Shown piece by piece: positions 1 to 7,819 of a stretch of DNA of 29,404 nt (positions are counted from its first letter, which is position 1; every line of letters begins with the position of its first letter). Location: the NCBI GenBank assembly GCA_009886305.1, contig QXZO01000188.1, positions 7,612 to 37,015 of the forward strand, in the 5' to 3' direction. The notes beneath the pieces are model-generated. The model saw nothing but the letters and a program-made list of their open reading frames with translations, did not search any database and was not told where the DNA came from. The stretch is from Betaproteobacteria bacterium (GTDB taxonomy: Bacteria; Pseudomonadota; Gammaproteobacteria; Burkholderiales; Eutrophovitaceae). Made by a program: the position numbers and the translations under genes.

Positions 1-1
1 G

Positions 2-124
2 CTCGATGCGTTGGTTTCAAATCAGAGAGGGTTAGAGACAAAAACAACTTTCAAAAGTATTTACATAAGAACGGCGGCGATGGGATTTTACGTCATTCCA
101 AAATTAATAGACACTTACTCCTAA
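2..124 (+). CDS. Possible C-terminal tail of an upstream gene (partial)
   Basis: The frame beginning at base 2 is open from the window edge to a TAA at 122-124. It encodes about 40 residues ending in an aromatic-rich stretch (GFYVIPKLIDTYS). It has no recognisable domain, and the frame starting at base 1 is also open, to a TAG at 130-132. Either could be the end of a real gene, or both could be chance. The frame-2 version has the more protein-like composition. Nothing can be said about function. Confidence 0.35.
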   Translation, partial: LDALVSNQRGLETKTTFKSIYIRTAAMGFYVIPKLIDTYS

Positions 125-212
125 AAACTTAGAAGCAACAGTCAACTTTAAAAACTACAATACATATCCTGTGGGCATATTCGAATTAAGACAATTCAAC
201 AAAGGACCATAA

Positions 213-1487
213 ATGATAATAAAAAAAATAACTGTATATTTTTTACTGCTAGCTTTCGCAGTCTGCTCTATGCACTTAAGTCACGCGAATCCATTACCTA
301 CCGTTGAACCAGAGTCCGTCGGAATGTCTTCGGAACGGCTCAATAGAATCACCCAAACGTTTCAGCGTCATATTGACGCTAAAAGCCTTCCTGGAGTTGT
401 CATTCGTATCGCGCGCGAAGGGAAAATCGTCTACTCCAGCGCCCTTGGTTGGCAAGATATCGATTCAGGCATACCCATGGCACACGATTCGATTTTTCGC
501 ATTTATTCGATGACTAAACCCATCGTAAGTGTCGCTGCTATGGCGCTAGTAGAAGCTGGTTTTCTTTCTCTATCTGACCCGGTATCAAAATACATACCGC
601 TATTTCAAGATGCACGAGTTGGAATAGAAACAATCAGCAGCGACGGAGTTAACTCACTGCAAACTACAAAAGCTCGAAAACCCATAACAATTCAAGATCT
701 CATGCGACACACATCCGGTTTAACCTATGGTAGGTTTGGAAAAAGAACACTGGTGAAAGAGAAATATTTGGCAGAAAATTTGAGTTCGCTTGATTGGACT
801 CTTGAAGCATATGCGAACACACTTGCCACACTACCCTTAACAAATGAGCCTGGAACCACATGGGAGTACGGGCGATCAACGGATGTTTTGGGTCGAGTTG
901 TCGAGATCGTCTCAGGCATGTCACTTGACCAATATTTAAATAAAACTATTTTTAGTCCGTTACGCATGCACGACACTAGTTTCGGGGTCCCAAAAGTAAA
1001 GCATGGTCGTATTGCAGAAAATATGGAAGACATCAAAACTGGGAAGAAAATTAATCTTATCAACGTCAAAGGACCTATGACGTTATTCGCAGGCGGGCAT
1101 GGTCTATCTTCCACGGCTGACGATTACATACGTTTTTGCCAAATGATGTTAAATGGCGGTGAACTCGATGGAATTCGAATCCTATCACCGACCACAGTAA
1201 GCTTCATGTCGGCGAATCACTTAAATAAAAAAATAAGTAACGGCTCTCTATACCTCCCCGGGCCCGGCTACGGTTTTGGTTTAGGATTTGCAACAAGGCT
1301 AGAGGAGGGTCAATCAGTATGGCCCGGATCAACAGGAGAATACTTTTGGGCTGGATATGGCGGAACCTACTTCTGGATTGATCCCAGAGAGTCGTTAACC
1401 GTATCCTTCATGTCACAAGATCCGTATAGACGAAATGAACATCGAGTGCTATTACGCAACTTAGTCTATCAATCCATTATTAAATAA
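213..1487 (+). CDS. Exported serine hydrolase, class C beta-lactamase/esterase family
   Basis: This is a 424-residue protein of the beta-lactamase-related serine hydrolase family (class C AmpC / EstB / DD-peptidase fold). Residues 1-25 look like a signal peptide: basic MIIKK, a hydrophobic core, and a possible cleavage after SHA. The nucleophile motif S-M-T-K is at 99-102, the second motif Y-G-R-S at about 219-222, and the third-box equivalent GYGGT at about 381-385. The last of these is characteristic of esterase-like members rather than KTG beta-lactamases. The full set of motifs suggests an active periplasmic hydrolase, but the substrate (ester, lactone, beta-lactam or peptide) cannot be told. 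The stop is 10 bp from the next start, which has its own GGAG, so the two genes are probably co-transcribed. The family call is secure and the substrate is unknown. Confidence 0.9.
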   Translation: MIIKKITVYFLLLAFAVCSMHLSHANPLPTVEPESVGMSSERLNRITQTFQRHIDAKSLPGVVIRIAREGKIVYSSALGWQDIDSGIPMAHDSIFRIYSMTKPIVSVAAMALVEAGFLSLSDPVSKYIPLFQDARVGIETISSDGVNSLQTTKARKPITIQDLMRHTSGLTYGRFGKRTLVKEKYLAENLSSLDWTLEAYANTLATLPLTNEPGTTWEYGRSTDVLGRVVEIVSGMSLDQYLNKTIFSPLRMHDTSFGVPKVKHGRIAENMEDIKTGKKINLINVKGPMTLFAGGHGLSSTADDYIRFCQMMLNGGELDGIRILSPTTVSFMSANHLNKKISNGSLYLPGPGYGFGLGFATRLEEGQSVWPGSTGEYFWAGYGGTYFWIDPRESLTVSFMSQDPYRRNEHRVLLRNLVYQSIIK

Positions 1488-1497
1488 CGGAGTACAT

Positions 1498-2283
1498 ATG
1501 TCAGACAAATTATTCTCAGTCAAAGACCAAGTCGTTCTGGTTACTGGTGGGAGCCGCGGTATTGGCAAGGAGCTTGCGTCGGCGTTTGTGCGTAGAAACG
1601 CGCACGTCATCATAGCTGGTAGACACAAACAAACGCTCGATGAGACAGCAACTGAAATATCTACACCATCCAACTCCGTCTCCGCACAAATTTGTGATGT
1701 TTCAAGTACAGACGATGTTGAGCTATTAATTGAATCCGTGATCTCTCAACATGGCAGGATTGATACGCTTGTAAGCGTAGCGGGCATCAATAAACGTATG
1801 AAAGCCGAAAGTTACACGATTGACGAGTACGACTCCATTACAGATATTAATGCCAAGGGAGCATGGATCATCGCGCAAGCGGTCGGCAGAAAAATGATTC
1901 CACAGGGCAGCGGATCCATCATCAACGTTGACTCACTTAATACTTATGCACCGTTACGTGGAACAACGCCTTACGCGATGAGTAAAGCAAGCGTGCTGAT
2001 GATGACAAGAGGATTAGCAAATGAATGGGGACGTCACGGCATACGCGTTAATTCAATTGCCCCTGGCTTTATTCACACAGATTTAACGAAAAAAGTATGG
2101 GCTGATGAAACTATGCGAGCATGGGGGAAAACCAATACTCCTCTTGAGCGACTAGGTAAAGTTTCAGATCTAGTAGGCGCAGCAATATTCTTGGCCTCTG
2201 ACGCATCACAATTCATGAGTGGACAGACATTAAGAGTGGATGGTGGATTCACTGCAGGGATCAATTGGCCTGTTGAACTGTAA
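1498..2283 (+). CDS. SDR family NAD(P)-dependent oxidoreductase
   Basis: This is a classical short-chain dehydrogenase/reductase of 261 residues, the usual length for the family. The nucleotide-binding T-G-G-x-x-x-G-I-G motif lies at about 16-23. The NNAG position reads SVAG at about 93-96. The catalytic residues are N118, S146, and Y159-x-x-x-K163. The PG motif after the active site (about 189-190) and the C-terminal RVDGG are also typical. It lacks a signal peptide, so it is cytoplasmic. It starts with ATG about 6 bp after GGAG, 10 bp behind the serine hydrolase gene, suggesting one operon. R41 after the second beta strand (AGRHK) suggests a preference for NADP(H), but this is inference. 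The substrate is not predictable; FabG- and gluconate-dehydrogenase-like SDRs look alike at this level. Confidence 0.92.
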   Translation: MSDKLFSVKDQVVLVTGGSRGIGKELASAFVRRNAHVIIAGRHKQTLDETATEISTPSNSVSAQICDVSSTDDVELLIESVISQHGRIDTLVSVAGINKRMKAESYTIDEYDSITDINAKGAWIIAQAVGRKMIPQGSGSIINVDSLNTYAPLRGTTPYAMSKASVLMMTRGLANEWGRHGIRVNSIAPGFIHTDLTKKVWADETMRAWGKTNTPLERLGKVSDLVGAAIFLASDASQFMSGQTLRVDGGFTAGINWPVEL

Positions 2284-2331
2284 AAGTGTAAAAGGTAGCA
2301 CACACAACTCTACCGTATCGACGATACACAT

Positions 2332-3606
2332 ATGATATTACTGCTGCTCAATAAAGTGATGAACCGAGTGATGCTAAGCGCTTTTGGTCCGAAACTAATT
2401 ATTAGTATTACGTTGTGTTTGCCAATATGGGCACATTCGGACTCAGAGGCGACAATAAAGGGAGTCGAAGCTTTTGAAACACGGTGGGTAATCCCTTTTT
2501 TAAGCAGCGGCTCATGGGGTCGCGGGCCACACTCTAACGCCGAATCTTGTTTAGATTGCCATCAACCAGGTGCCAGTCCATTCCTATTCAAGACAAATAG
2601 TAATGAGATACAACCCGTTATCTTAAGAGTTCGAGATGGTAACGGAGCGTCGGGACACATAAATTACGGCAATGAAATCAGCCGATTTGGTATCACTGGC
2701 AAGTTACATCCTGAGGGTGATTTCGATCTCAATTGGTATAAAAAAAACATGGAAGGGCATGTACTGCGTTACCCATCCGCTGAAATTACAAAGTTGAACT
2801 TTGGACCACTAGCCTCTAGCGATACCTCATCTGTTCGCATCGGCCGTGATCTAACCAATATTGGAATGCTTGACTCAATTACCAAATCACAGTTACAAGA
2901 TATAGTCGATGAACAGAAACTACTCGGACTAAATGGGCGTATTAATTACGTACTAGATCCCATTACGAAAACAAAGAATATTGGACGGTACGGATATAAA
3001 GCATCCTCCCCTTCACTACTTGACCAAGTTAGTAAAGCTTTCAGAGACGAATTAGGCGTTACATCCGTTATGTATCCAATCAATCCCTGCGCAGGGAATC
3101 CTGTAGTTTGCTCGAGCCTAAATTCAGTTGGCGGTCTTGAAATTTCTCAAAATAGAATAAAAGTCCTCTTAACATTCATCCGAACTACTTCTCAACCAAG
3201 TCCAAAAAAATCGGATATGCGCGCTAGTACTGGAAAGAATCTATTTAAGAAAATTGGTTGTAACCACTGTCATCGTTCTGATCTTTATGTATTGTCTGAA
3301 CACCAAACTGACACGCAATATGATCGTGCGCTCTATACAGACCTTCTAATCCACGACATGGGTAGCGGTCTATCTGATGGGATGAAAGAATTTCTTGCCA
3401 GACCCGAAGACTGGCGAACTACACCGTTATCGGGAATAAAAAAACACCTACTCGCGGGCGGTACATTACTGCATGACGGTCGAGCTAAGTCGATAAAAGA
3501 GGCCATCCTGTGGCATGACGGGGAAGCAAAAACCTCCAGAGGAAACTACCTATCATTGGATAACGAACAAAAGTTATTGTTAGAATATTTTGTCAGACAG
3601 TTATAA
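2332..3606 (+). CDS. Di-haem cytochrome c, DHOR/DUF1111 (thiol oxidoreductase) family
   Basis: This is an exported 424-residue protein with two covalent haem sites: C73-L-D-C76-H77 and C310-N-H-C313-H314. The C-terminal half has the DHOR/DUF1111 (COG3488) hallmarks: GRYGYKA near 218-224, LLIHDMG near 338-344, TPLSGI near 364-369, and LHDGRA...EAILWHDGEA near 380-399. The family is annotated as putative di-haem peroxidases or thiol oxidoreductases, and its physiological role is not well established. The N-terminus is hydrophobic (IISITLCLPIWA) and fits a Sec signal. Other in-frame starts at 2359 and 2371 would give a more normal signal length. A C253/C260 pair could form a disulfide. It follows the SDR by 48 bp and precedes an FrnE-like gene on the same strand, so a redox-flavoured operon is possible. 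Confidence 0.9.
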   Translation: MILLLLNKVMNRVMLSAFGPKLIISITLCLPIWAHSDSEATIKGVEAFETRWVIPFLSSGSWGRGPHSNAESCLDCHQPGASPFLFKTNSNEIQPVILRVRDGNGASGHINYGNEISRFGITGKLHPEGDFDLNWYKKNMEGHVLRYPSAEITKLNFGPLASSDTSSVRIGRDLTNIGMLDSITKSQLQDIVDEQKLLGLNGRINYVLDPITKTKNIGRYGYKASSPSLLDQVSKAFRDELGVTSVMYPINPCAGNPVVCSSLNSVGGLEISQNRIKVLLTFIRTTSQPSPKKSDMRASTGKNLFKKIGCNHCHRSDLYVLSEHQTDTQYDRALYTDLLIHDMGSGLSDGMKEFLARPEDWRTTPLSGIKKHLLAGGTLLHDGRAKSIKEAILWHDGEAKTSRGNYLSLDNEQKLLLEYFVRQL

Positions 3607-3643
3607 ACTTCTAAAATCCAAACCTTAATAAAGGCACTTAACC

Positions 3644-4282
3644 ATGATCTCAATTGAAATATTTTCTGATGTGGTCTGTCCTTGGTGCTTTATTGGCAAA
3701 AGAAATCTAGAGACGGCCTTATCAAATCTTAAAGCGGGTGGCGAAAAATCAGAAAATATAGAACTAAACTGGCGCTCTTTTCAATTAAATCCGCAGCTGC
3801 CAACACAAGGTATAGCGCGATCGGAGTACACTTCGGCAAAATTTGGTGGTGAAGAACGCGCTACACAAGTTTATGAACGAATCAGCAGTGCGGCAAAAGA
3901 GGTTGGACTGGCTCTCAATTTCAACAAAATAGTAACGCAACCAAACTCGTCACGAATGCACGCTTTGATTTATGCAGCAGAGTCAGCACAAAAAAATCAT
4001 CAACTAGTTGAAAGCCTTTTTAAAGCATTCTTTATTGATGGCATTGACCTCACCCAAAGAGATAACGTGTCGTCAATTGCTCAATCAGCAGGACTTGAAA
4101 GAGTATTAATCGATAGGGTTTTTGATGACGATCTGTTCATGGACAAAATCAAAGAAGACGTCCAGCAATCATCCAAGATCGGTATTCAAGGTGTTCCTTT
4201 TTTCATCATTAATCAAAAGATCGGGTTATCCGGTGCGCAGCCGCCAGAGGCAATAGTCAAAGCCGTAGAACAATCACTCTAA
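3644..4282 (+). CDS. DsbA-family oxidoreductase, FrnE-like
   Basis: This is a 212-residue thioredoxin-fold protein without a signal peptide, in the cytoplasmic FrnE-like branch of the DsbA superfamily (COG2761). The dithiol active site C12-P-W-C15 sits directly after the first beta strand, and the cis-proline loop G-V184-P185 is near 183-185. The all-helical insert lies between about 50 and 170. FrnE proteins act as disulfide isomerase/oxidoreductases and are tied to stress tolerance in some bacteria. An AAAGG lies upstream of the ATG. It is on the same strand as the DHOR cytochrome, 37 bp behind it. Its end converges on the threonine aldolase gene with only 27 bp between. Confidence 0.92.
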   Translation: MISIEIFSDVVCPWCFIGKRNLETALSNLKAGGEKSENIELNWRSFQLNPQLPTQGIARSEYTSAKFGGEERATQVYERISSAAKEVGLALNFNKIVTQPNSSRMHALIYAAESAQKNHQLVESLFKAFFIDGIDLTQRDNVSSIAQSAGLERVLIDRVFDDDLFMDKIKEDVQQSSKIGIQGVPFFIINQKIGLSGAQPPEAIVKAVEQSL

Positions 4283-4309
4283 CAAGCGCAACAGGACCAA
4301 AAATTAGCT

Positions 4310-5335
4310 TTAGTTTAGGGCTGCTGTAAGCTCAGTGATGAATACATCAATATCATCGTCACTCAAATCCAAGTGTGTCACCAAGCGAACAGACTTGCCT
4401 GGGGTAATAAGAATATTTTTATCCTTAAGCTTTTTAGCGACATCACTCGCCTCAACCCCCTTGAATGATAGAAACACCATATTAGTCAGGGATTTGGACA
4501 CGGTGACTTTTGGGTGATTCAAAGCCTTCAATGTATCGGATAGCTTGGTCGCCCTTGCATGATCTTCCTGCAATCTATCAATATGGTTTTCTAAAGCATA
4601 AATTCCTGCTGCGGCTAAAATTCCCGCTTGACGCATACCGCCGCCCAGCATCTTACGCCACCGCCTTGCCTTACCAATCAAGCCTTGAGGTCCACATAAA
4701 ACTGAACCGACCGGCGCTCCCAACCCCTTAGATAAGCAAATCGAGATGGTATCGAAATACTGTGTAATCGTTTTAACGTCGACGTTTAGTGCAATGCTTG
4801 CATTGAATAATCGAGCACCATCAAGATGCAAAGACAAGCCCGTATCATCACAGAAATCTCCAGCTTCCTTCAGATACTCAATTGGAAGCGGTTGACCTGC
4901 TTGAGTATTTTCTAAACACAGCAATCTAGTTCGCGCGAAATGAGGATCATCTGGCTTGATTGCAGACGCTACAGACTCTAATCTAAGCGTGCCATCATGT
5001 TCGTAATCTAATGGTTGAGGTTGAATGCTTCCCAGCACCGCAGCGCCGCCACCCTCGTATTTATATGTGTGGCCTTGTTGCCCAACAATATATTCATCTC
5101 CTCTTTCGCAATGAACTAAAAGTGCGAGCAGGTTACTTTGAGTGCCACTTGCCACGAAAATAGCAGACTCTTTACCGCTGACTCTAGCGGCTAAAGCCTC
5201 TAATTCATTAACCGTAGGATCCTCGCCGTACACATCGTCACCCACCTGAGCACTAGCCATCGCGGACCGCATATCAATTGTGGGTTGCGTAACCGTATCA
5301 CTGCGAAAATCAATCATGCGCTCAAAGGATTGCAT
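4310..5335 (-). CDS. ltaE: Low-specificity L-threonine aldolase
   Basis: This is a PLP fold-type I aldolase that cleaves L-threonine or L-allo-threonine to glycine and acetaldehyde. The family signature FRSDTVTQPT is at about 10-19. GDDVYGEDPTVNELE (32-46), LHLDGARLFN (169-178) and the Schiff-base lysine in LSKGLGAPVGS (K203) are all present. The length of 341 is close to the usual 333-346. The start at 5335 has no clear ribosome-binding site. A second ATG at 5317 follows a TGAG and gives the usual MIDFRSDTVT start, so 5317 may be the real one. It is transcribed away from the exported-protein pair upstream, across a spacer with an inverted repeat at 5371-5394. Confidence 0.95.
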   Translation of the reverse strand: MQSFERMIDFRSDTVTQPTIDMRSAMASAQVGDDVYGEDPTVNELEALAARVSGKESAIFVASGTQSNLLALLVHCERGDEYIVGQQGHTYKYEGGGAAVLGSIQPQPLDYEHDGTLRLESVASAIKPDDPHFARTRLLCLENTQAGQPLPIEYLKEAGDFCDDTGLSLHLDGARLFNASIALNVDVKTITQYFDTISICLSKGLGAPVGSVLCGPQGLIGKARRWRKMLGGGMRQAGILAAAGIYALENHIDRLQEDHARATKLSDTLKALNHPKVTVSKSLTNMVFLSFKGVEASDVAKKLKDKNILITPGKSVRLVTHLDLSDDDIDVFITELTAALN

Positions 5336-5370
5336 AAAGAAGAGACATCATTGAATAGTCCGTATGACAC

Positions 5371-5394
5371 ATTGATATCCATATCCATATCAAT
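5371..5394. promoter_or_regulatory. Inverted repeat upstream of the threonine aldolase gene (possible operator)
   Basis: Perfect 8-bp arms ATTGATAT and ATATCAAT flank an 8-bp spacer that also contains tandem ATATCC. The element lies 36 bp (or 54 bp for the alternative ATG) upstream of the threonine aldolase start. Neither flank has a T-run, so it does not look like a terminator. An operator for a dimeric regulator is the likelier reading. No protein assignment is possible. Confidence 0.4.
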
Positions 5395-5455
5395 AAAATA
5401 ATCTGCTCTTTAGTTTACCTAAACACTAATTTAACTGCACCCACTGTAAATCTGG

Positions 5456-6022
5456 TCAATCTGATTGGACTGAATCAAACGTCTCCCCATTAGCATAGGC
5501 AAGTGCTCCTGAGTGCATAGGGATTACCGCATTGGCGGAAATATCAGCCAGATCCAAATTCTTAATCACACCATCGTGAATTAAAGCTGAAGTTACAAGC
5601 CAAGCGTGCTCTGTCGGAAAATCAGTAGCGGCAACTAAAAAGAACTCCTCATTCTGCAACAAACTTCTTATCATGCCTGGATTCAAACCTTTGAATTGCG
5701 ACGTACCACGATATAAATTGGTGGCATCTTCAGCACTCATCACTGCAAGCATGGCCTGGCCTGTTGTAATCAAACTACCAACCCTTTGGGCATCTCTTGC
5801 TCTAGCAACTCTAGCCCGAGCCTCAGGTAGCGTTGCGGCAAGCGAATTCACTATTAGATCAGCTAGTGAATCAGTTTTAAGGTCCGTTCTGTAAGAGTGT
5901 ATTAGCAGATAGCGTTGACGCATCACTTTCCACTGTCGATATGGCGTATGCGCAATGGAGTTCTGTCCAAAAACAAGAAATGGCGACAAAAGTAACGATA
6001 TTAAAAATTTTCTTTTATTCAT
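5456..6022 (-). CDS. Exported protein of unknown function, short solute-binding-like (TAXI-like?)
   Basis: This is a 188-residue protein with a clear signal peptide (MNKRKFLISLLLSPFLVFG...AHT, cleavage near residue 25). The mature part begins YRQWKVMRQRYLLI. It carries a SLITTGQAMLAVMSAEDA segment (about 104-121) and ends with IPMHSGALAYANGE (about 168-181). The last motif recalls the HPGA-type C-terminus of TAXI TRAP-transporter binding proteins, but those are about 320 residues, so this would be a compact relative or a domain. The resemblance is from memory and should be treated as a suggestion. It lies 67 bp downstream of the formamidase-family gene on the same strand, with a hairpin between. 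There is no membrane permease gene nearby. Confidence 0.8.
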   Translation of the reverse strand: MNKRKFLISLLLSPFLVFGQNSIAHTPYRQWKVMRQRYLLIHSYRTDLKTDSLADLIVNSLAATLPEARARVARARDAQRVGSLITTGQAMLAVMSAEDATNLYRGTSQFKGLNPGMIRSLLQNEEFFLVAATDFPTEHAWLVTSALIHDGVIKNLDLADISANAVIPMHSGALAYANGETFDSVQSD

Positions 6023-6036
6023 GTAGGAACCAATAA

Positions 6037-6063
6037 AATAGGGTGGTAACTGACCACCCTATT
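6037..6063 (-). terminator. Hairpin between the formamidase and downstream exported-protein gene
   Basis: An 11-bp perfect stem (AATAGGGTGGT / ACCACCCTATT) closes a 5-nt loop. Read on the minus strand it follows the formamidase stop by about 27 nt and runs into TTTATTGG. This is a reasonable though not ideal Rho-independent terminator. The same hairpin ends only 14 bp upstream of the next ATG (6022), so it could act as a partial terminator or attenuator that lowers expression of the second gene, or as an mRNA-stabilising 3' end. Confidence 0.7.
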
Positions 6064-6089
6064 GTTCGTATCAAAGTAAGTCCTTAAAC

Positions 6090-7337
6090 TCAATCAAAAA
6101 TCTCTAGGGGACAAATAGTGGATACGGCATAGTTTGGAAGATCGACTAAGTTGCCTATTCTAATATCACAGGCAACACTCGTGATCACATAGGCCTGCTC
6201 TCTCGTAAATCCTTTTTGAGTAACTAACCAATTAATCATCTCAACTAGAGAAGCACGCGCAGCAGCAGTTAAATCCTCTGATAAGTTCGACAGAGGAGTT
6301 AATTTTTCGGAATCAAGATAACTTGTATAAGGCAAATCTACCCCAGCTTCTTTAATGGGATAACCAATCGTTGCATAAAACTTATCTGGTTCTAACGCTT
6401 TTATTTGAGACCCTCCTTCAAAATGCGGACCAGACTTCATGATCGACGCCATACCTTTTCTAATTTCAGTTCTAACCGTTACCTCAGCACCAATCTCAAT
6501 AGCGGTACCGGCAACCTCACCGTCACCTTGAGCGTAATGAACATCACCCACGAACAACCCACATCCATCGACGTAGCATGGAAGTAGGAGAGTAGTTCCA
6601 ACAACCATTTGCTTGATATCCATATTTCCACCGTTCTCTCGAGGTGGAATCGTACGCAAACACTCGGCGCTATGTGAACCCTCGGGACCACACACAGCAG
6701 CCGGTCTAGCTCCGGTAGGTTGCGGTGGCAAAGCAATTCCTCCGGCAGCACCCAAAGCATTTTCTCGGGCCAACCACGCAGCAACTTCAGGCTCTCCGGG
6801 TAAGGTTCCGACCGTACCCATAAACCCATTCATTGGTATTCGGACACCGGGTAATTGGTCTGACACGGCTTCCAGGCGATTCACTTTCCAGTTTGCGACG
6901 AATGGTTCTGTATACATATCCCGCAAAAAGCCGAATCCTGGGACGATAGTTGTGTATCCATACTCATCAGGCTCAATATCGATTAAGGTAACGGCCAGAA
7001 CATCACCCCTCTTCGCACCTTCAATATAAACAGGCCCTGTAATTGGGTGGACCAAATTTAAATCAATAGCTAAAACATCTTTTGGTTCAGAATTTATCGT
7101 CAAATCAGAGTCCAACGCATCTCTGGTCTCATACCTGATTAACTGACCAGGCTTGGCGTGGGCAATTGCCGGAATCGCATAATGATATCGATTCATACAA
7201 TTCGGATCATCGACACAATGATCGCCTTGCTTATTTACTTCAACAATCGATTGAGTCTTGACATCTGTTGTGTCCGCATGAGCGGTCATGGTGGCTACAG
7301 CTAGGATTAGTGGCAAAATAACTTTAACTTTCCTCAT
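6090..7337 (-). CDS. Exported acetamidase/formamidase family protein
   Basis: This is a 415-residue FmdA/AmdA-family protein (COG2421), whose members hydrolyse formamide or short amides to ammonia and the acid. Family segments seen: PRENGGNMD (232-240), GDVHYAQGDGE (264-274), PHFEGG near 307, and a C-terminal VDLPNYAVSTICPLEIFD. Unusually for the family, it has a convincing signal peptide (MRKVKVILPLILAVATMTAHA, cleavage near residue 21), so it probably acts in the periplasm. It also has extra cysteines in the mature protein (CVDDPNC at 41-47, C216, C226, C254, C259), which would suit oxidative folding there. A GAGGGA precedes the ATG at good distance. It is probably the first gene of a pair with the exported protein downstream. 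The amide substrate is unknown. Confidence 0.92.
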   Translation of the reverse strand: MRKVKVILPLILAVATMTAHADTTDVKTQSIVEVNKQGDHCVDDPNCMNRYHYAIPAIAHAKPGQLIRYETRDALDSDLTINSEPKDVLAIDLNLVHPITGPVYIEGAKRGDVLAVTLIDIEPDEYGYTTIVPGFGFLRDMYTEPFVANWKVNRLEAVSDQLPGVRIPMNGFMGTVGTLPGEPEVAAWLARENALGAAGGIALPPQPTGARPAAVCGPEGSHSAECLRTIPPRENGGNMDIKQMVVGTTLLLPCYVDGCGLFVGDVHYAQGDGEVAGTAIEIGAEVTVRTEIRKGMASIMKSGPHFEGGSQIKALEPDKFYATIGYPIKEAGVDLPYTSYLDSEKLTPLSNLSEDLTAAARASLVEMINWLVTQKGFTREQAYVITSVACDIRIGNLVDLPNYAVSTICPLEIFD

Positions 7338-7393
7338 ACTTCCCTCGCTTTGAATGATTAAGATATAAATTGTCGTTCAACACCGTCACGATT

Positions 7394-7588
7394 TCATTGA
7401 CCAAAATGACCGTTACGTAAAATATGGTCCTCGATCACCTGAATGTCAAGGAGGCATAAGTTCAATAAATGCGCGTATTCGGTGTTATTTGGACTTGTTA
7501 TTGCTTTTTTTTGTAGATACTGGCTCACAATGACAAAGTGATGTCTTATAATATGCGTTCTGGCCTGTTTTAATGAAGTCTCACACAT
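7394..7588 (-). CDS. Hypothetical small protein (doubtful)
   Basis: This is an open frame of 64 codons in the spacer between the formamidase start and the divergent DUF3460 gene. It is predicted soluble and mostly helical, with no recognised motif and only a poorly placed AGG upstream. Its start lies 9 bp from the DUF3460 ATG on the other strand, so if real it shares that promoter region. It is listed because nothing else occupies this stretch and its composition is not obviously a shadow. It may well be spurious. Confidence 0.25.
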   Translation of the reverse strand: MCETSLKQARTHIIRHHFVIVSQYLQKKAITSPNNTEYAHLLNLCLLDIQVIEDHILRNGHFGQ

Positions 7589-7597
7589 ATATTATTT

Positions 7598-7783
7598 ATG
7601 CCTAAAAAACCTTACGAATCGGATACCACAACATTTATCAAATCTCTATTCACTAAGAAGCCCGAATTAAGAGAACAACAGCTTAATGCTAGGAGCCTGT
7701 GGTGGGATCGGGAACAAGATTTAAAACAACAGTCCGAATTAGACAAGGCGAGCATAAAGAAAAAGCCTTACGAATACTATTAA
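7598..7783 (+). CDS. DUF3460 family small protein
   Basis: This is a 61-residue protein with the DUF3460 pattern: YESDTTTFIKSL near the N-terminus, then KPELREQQLNARSLWWD (about 21-37), and an end in KKPYEYY. The family is small, of unknown function and essentially confined to Betaproteobacteria, which makes it a useful lineage marker. In relatives I recall it sitting near scpA, but no such gene follows here. It is charged and soluble with no signal peptide. The frame stays open for a further 64 codons after the stop (see the candidate at 7820-7978), but DUF3460 proteins normally end about here, so the stop is probably genuine. Confidence 0.85.
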   Translation: MPKKPYESDTTTFIKSLFTKKPELREQQLNARSLWWDREQDLKQQSELDKASIKKKPYEYY

Positions 7784-7819
7784 GGCATCTATTCGGATTA
7801 TTTTTCCGGATGCGCGACG

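Noticed and set aside
725..1114. A 129-codon reverse frame inside the serine hydrolase gene.
   Set aside because: It is fully contained in a gene with all its catalytic motifs in place and has no domain of its own.
6479..6829. A 116-codon frame inside the formamidase gene on the same strand.
   Set aside because: It lies entirely within a gene with clear family motifs; it is a shadow of that coding sequence.
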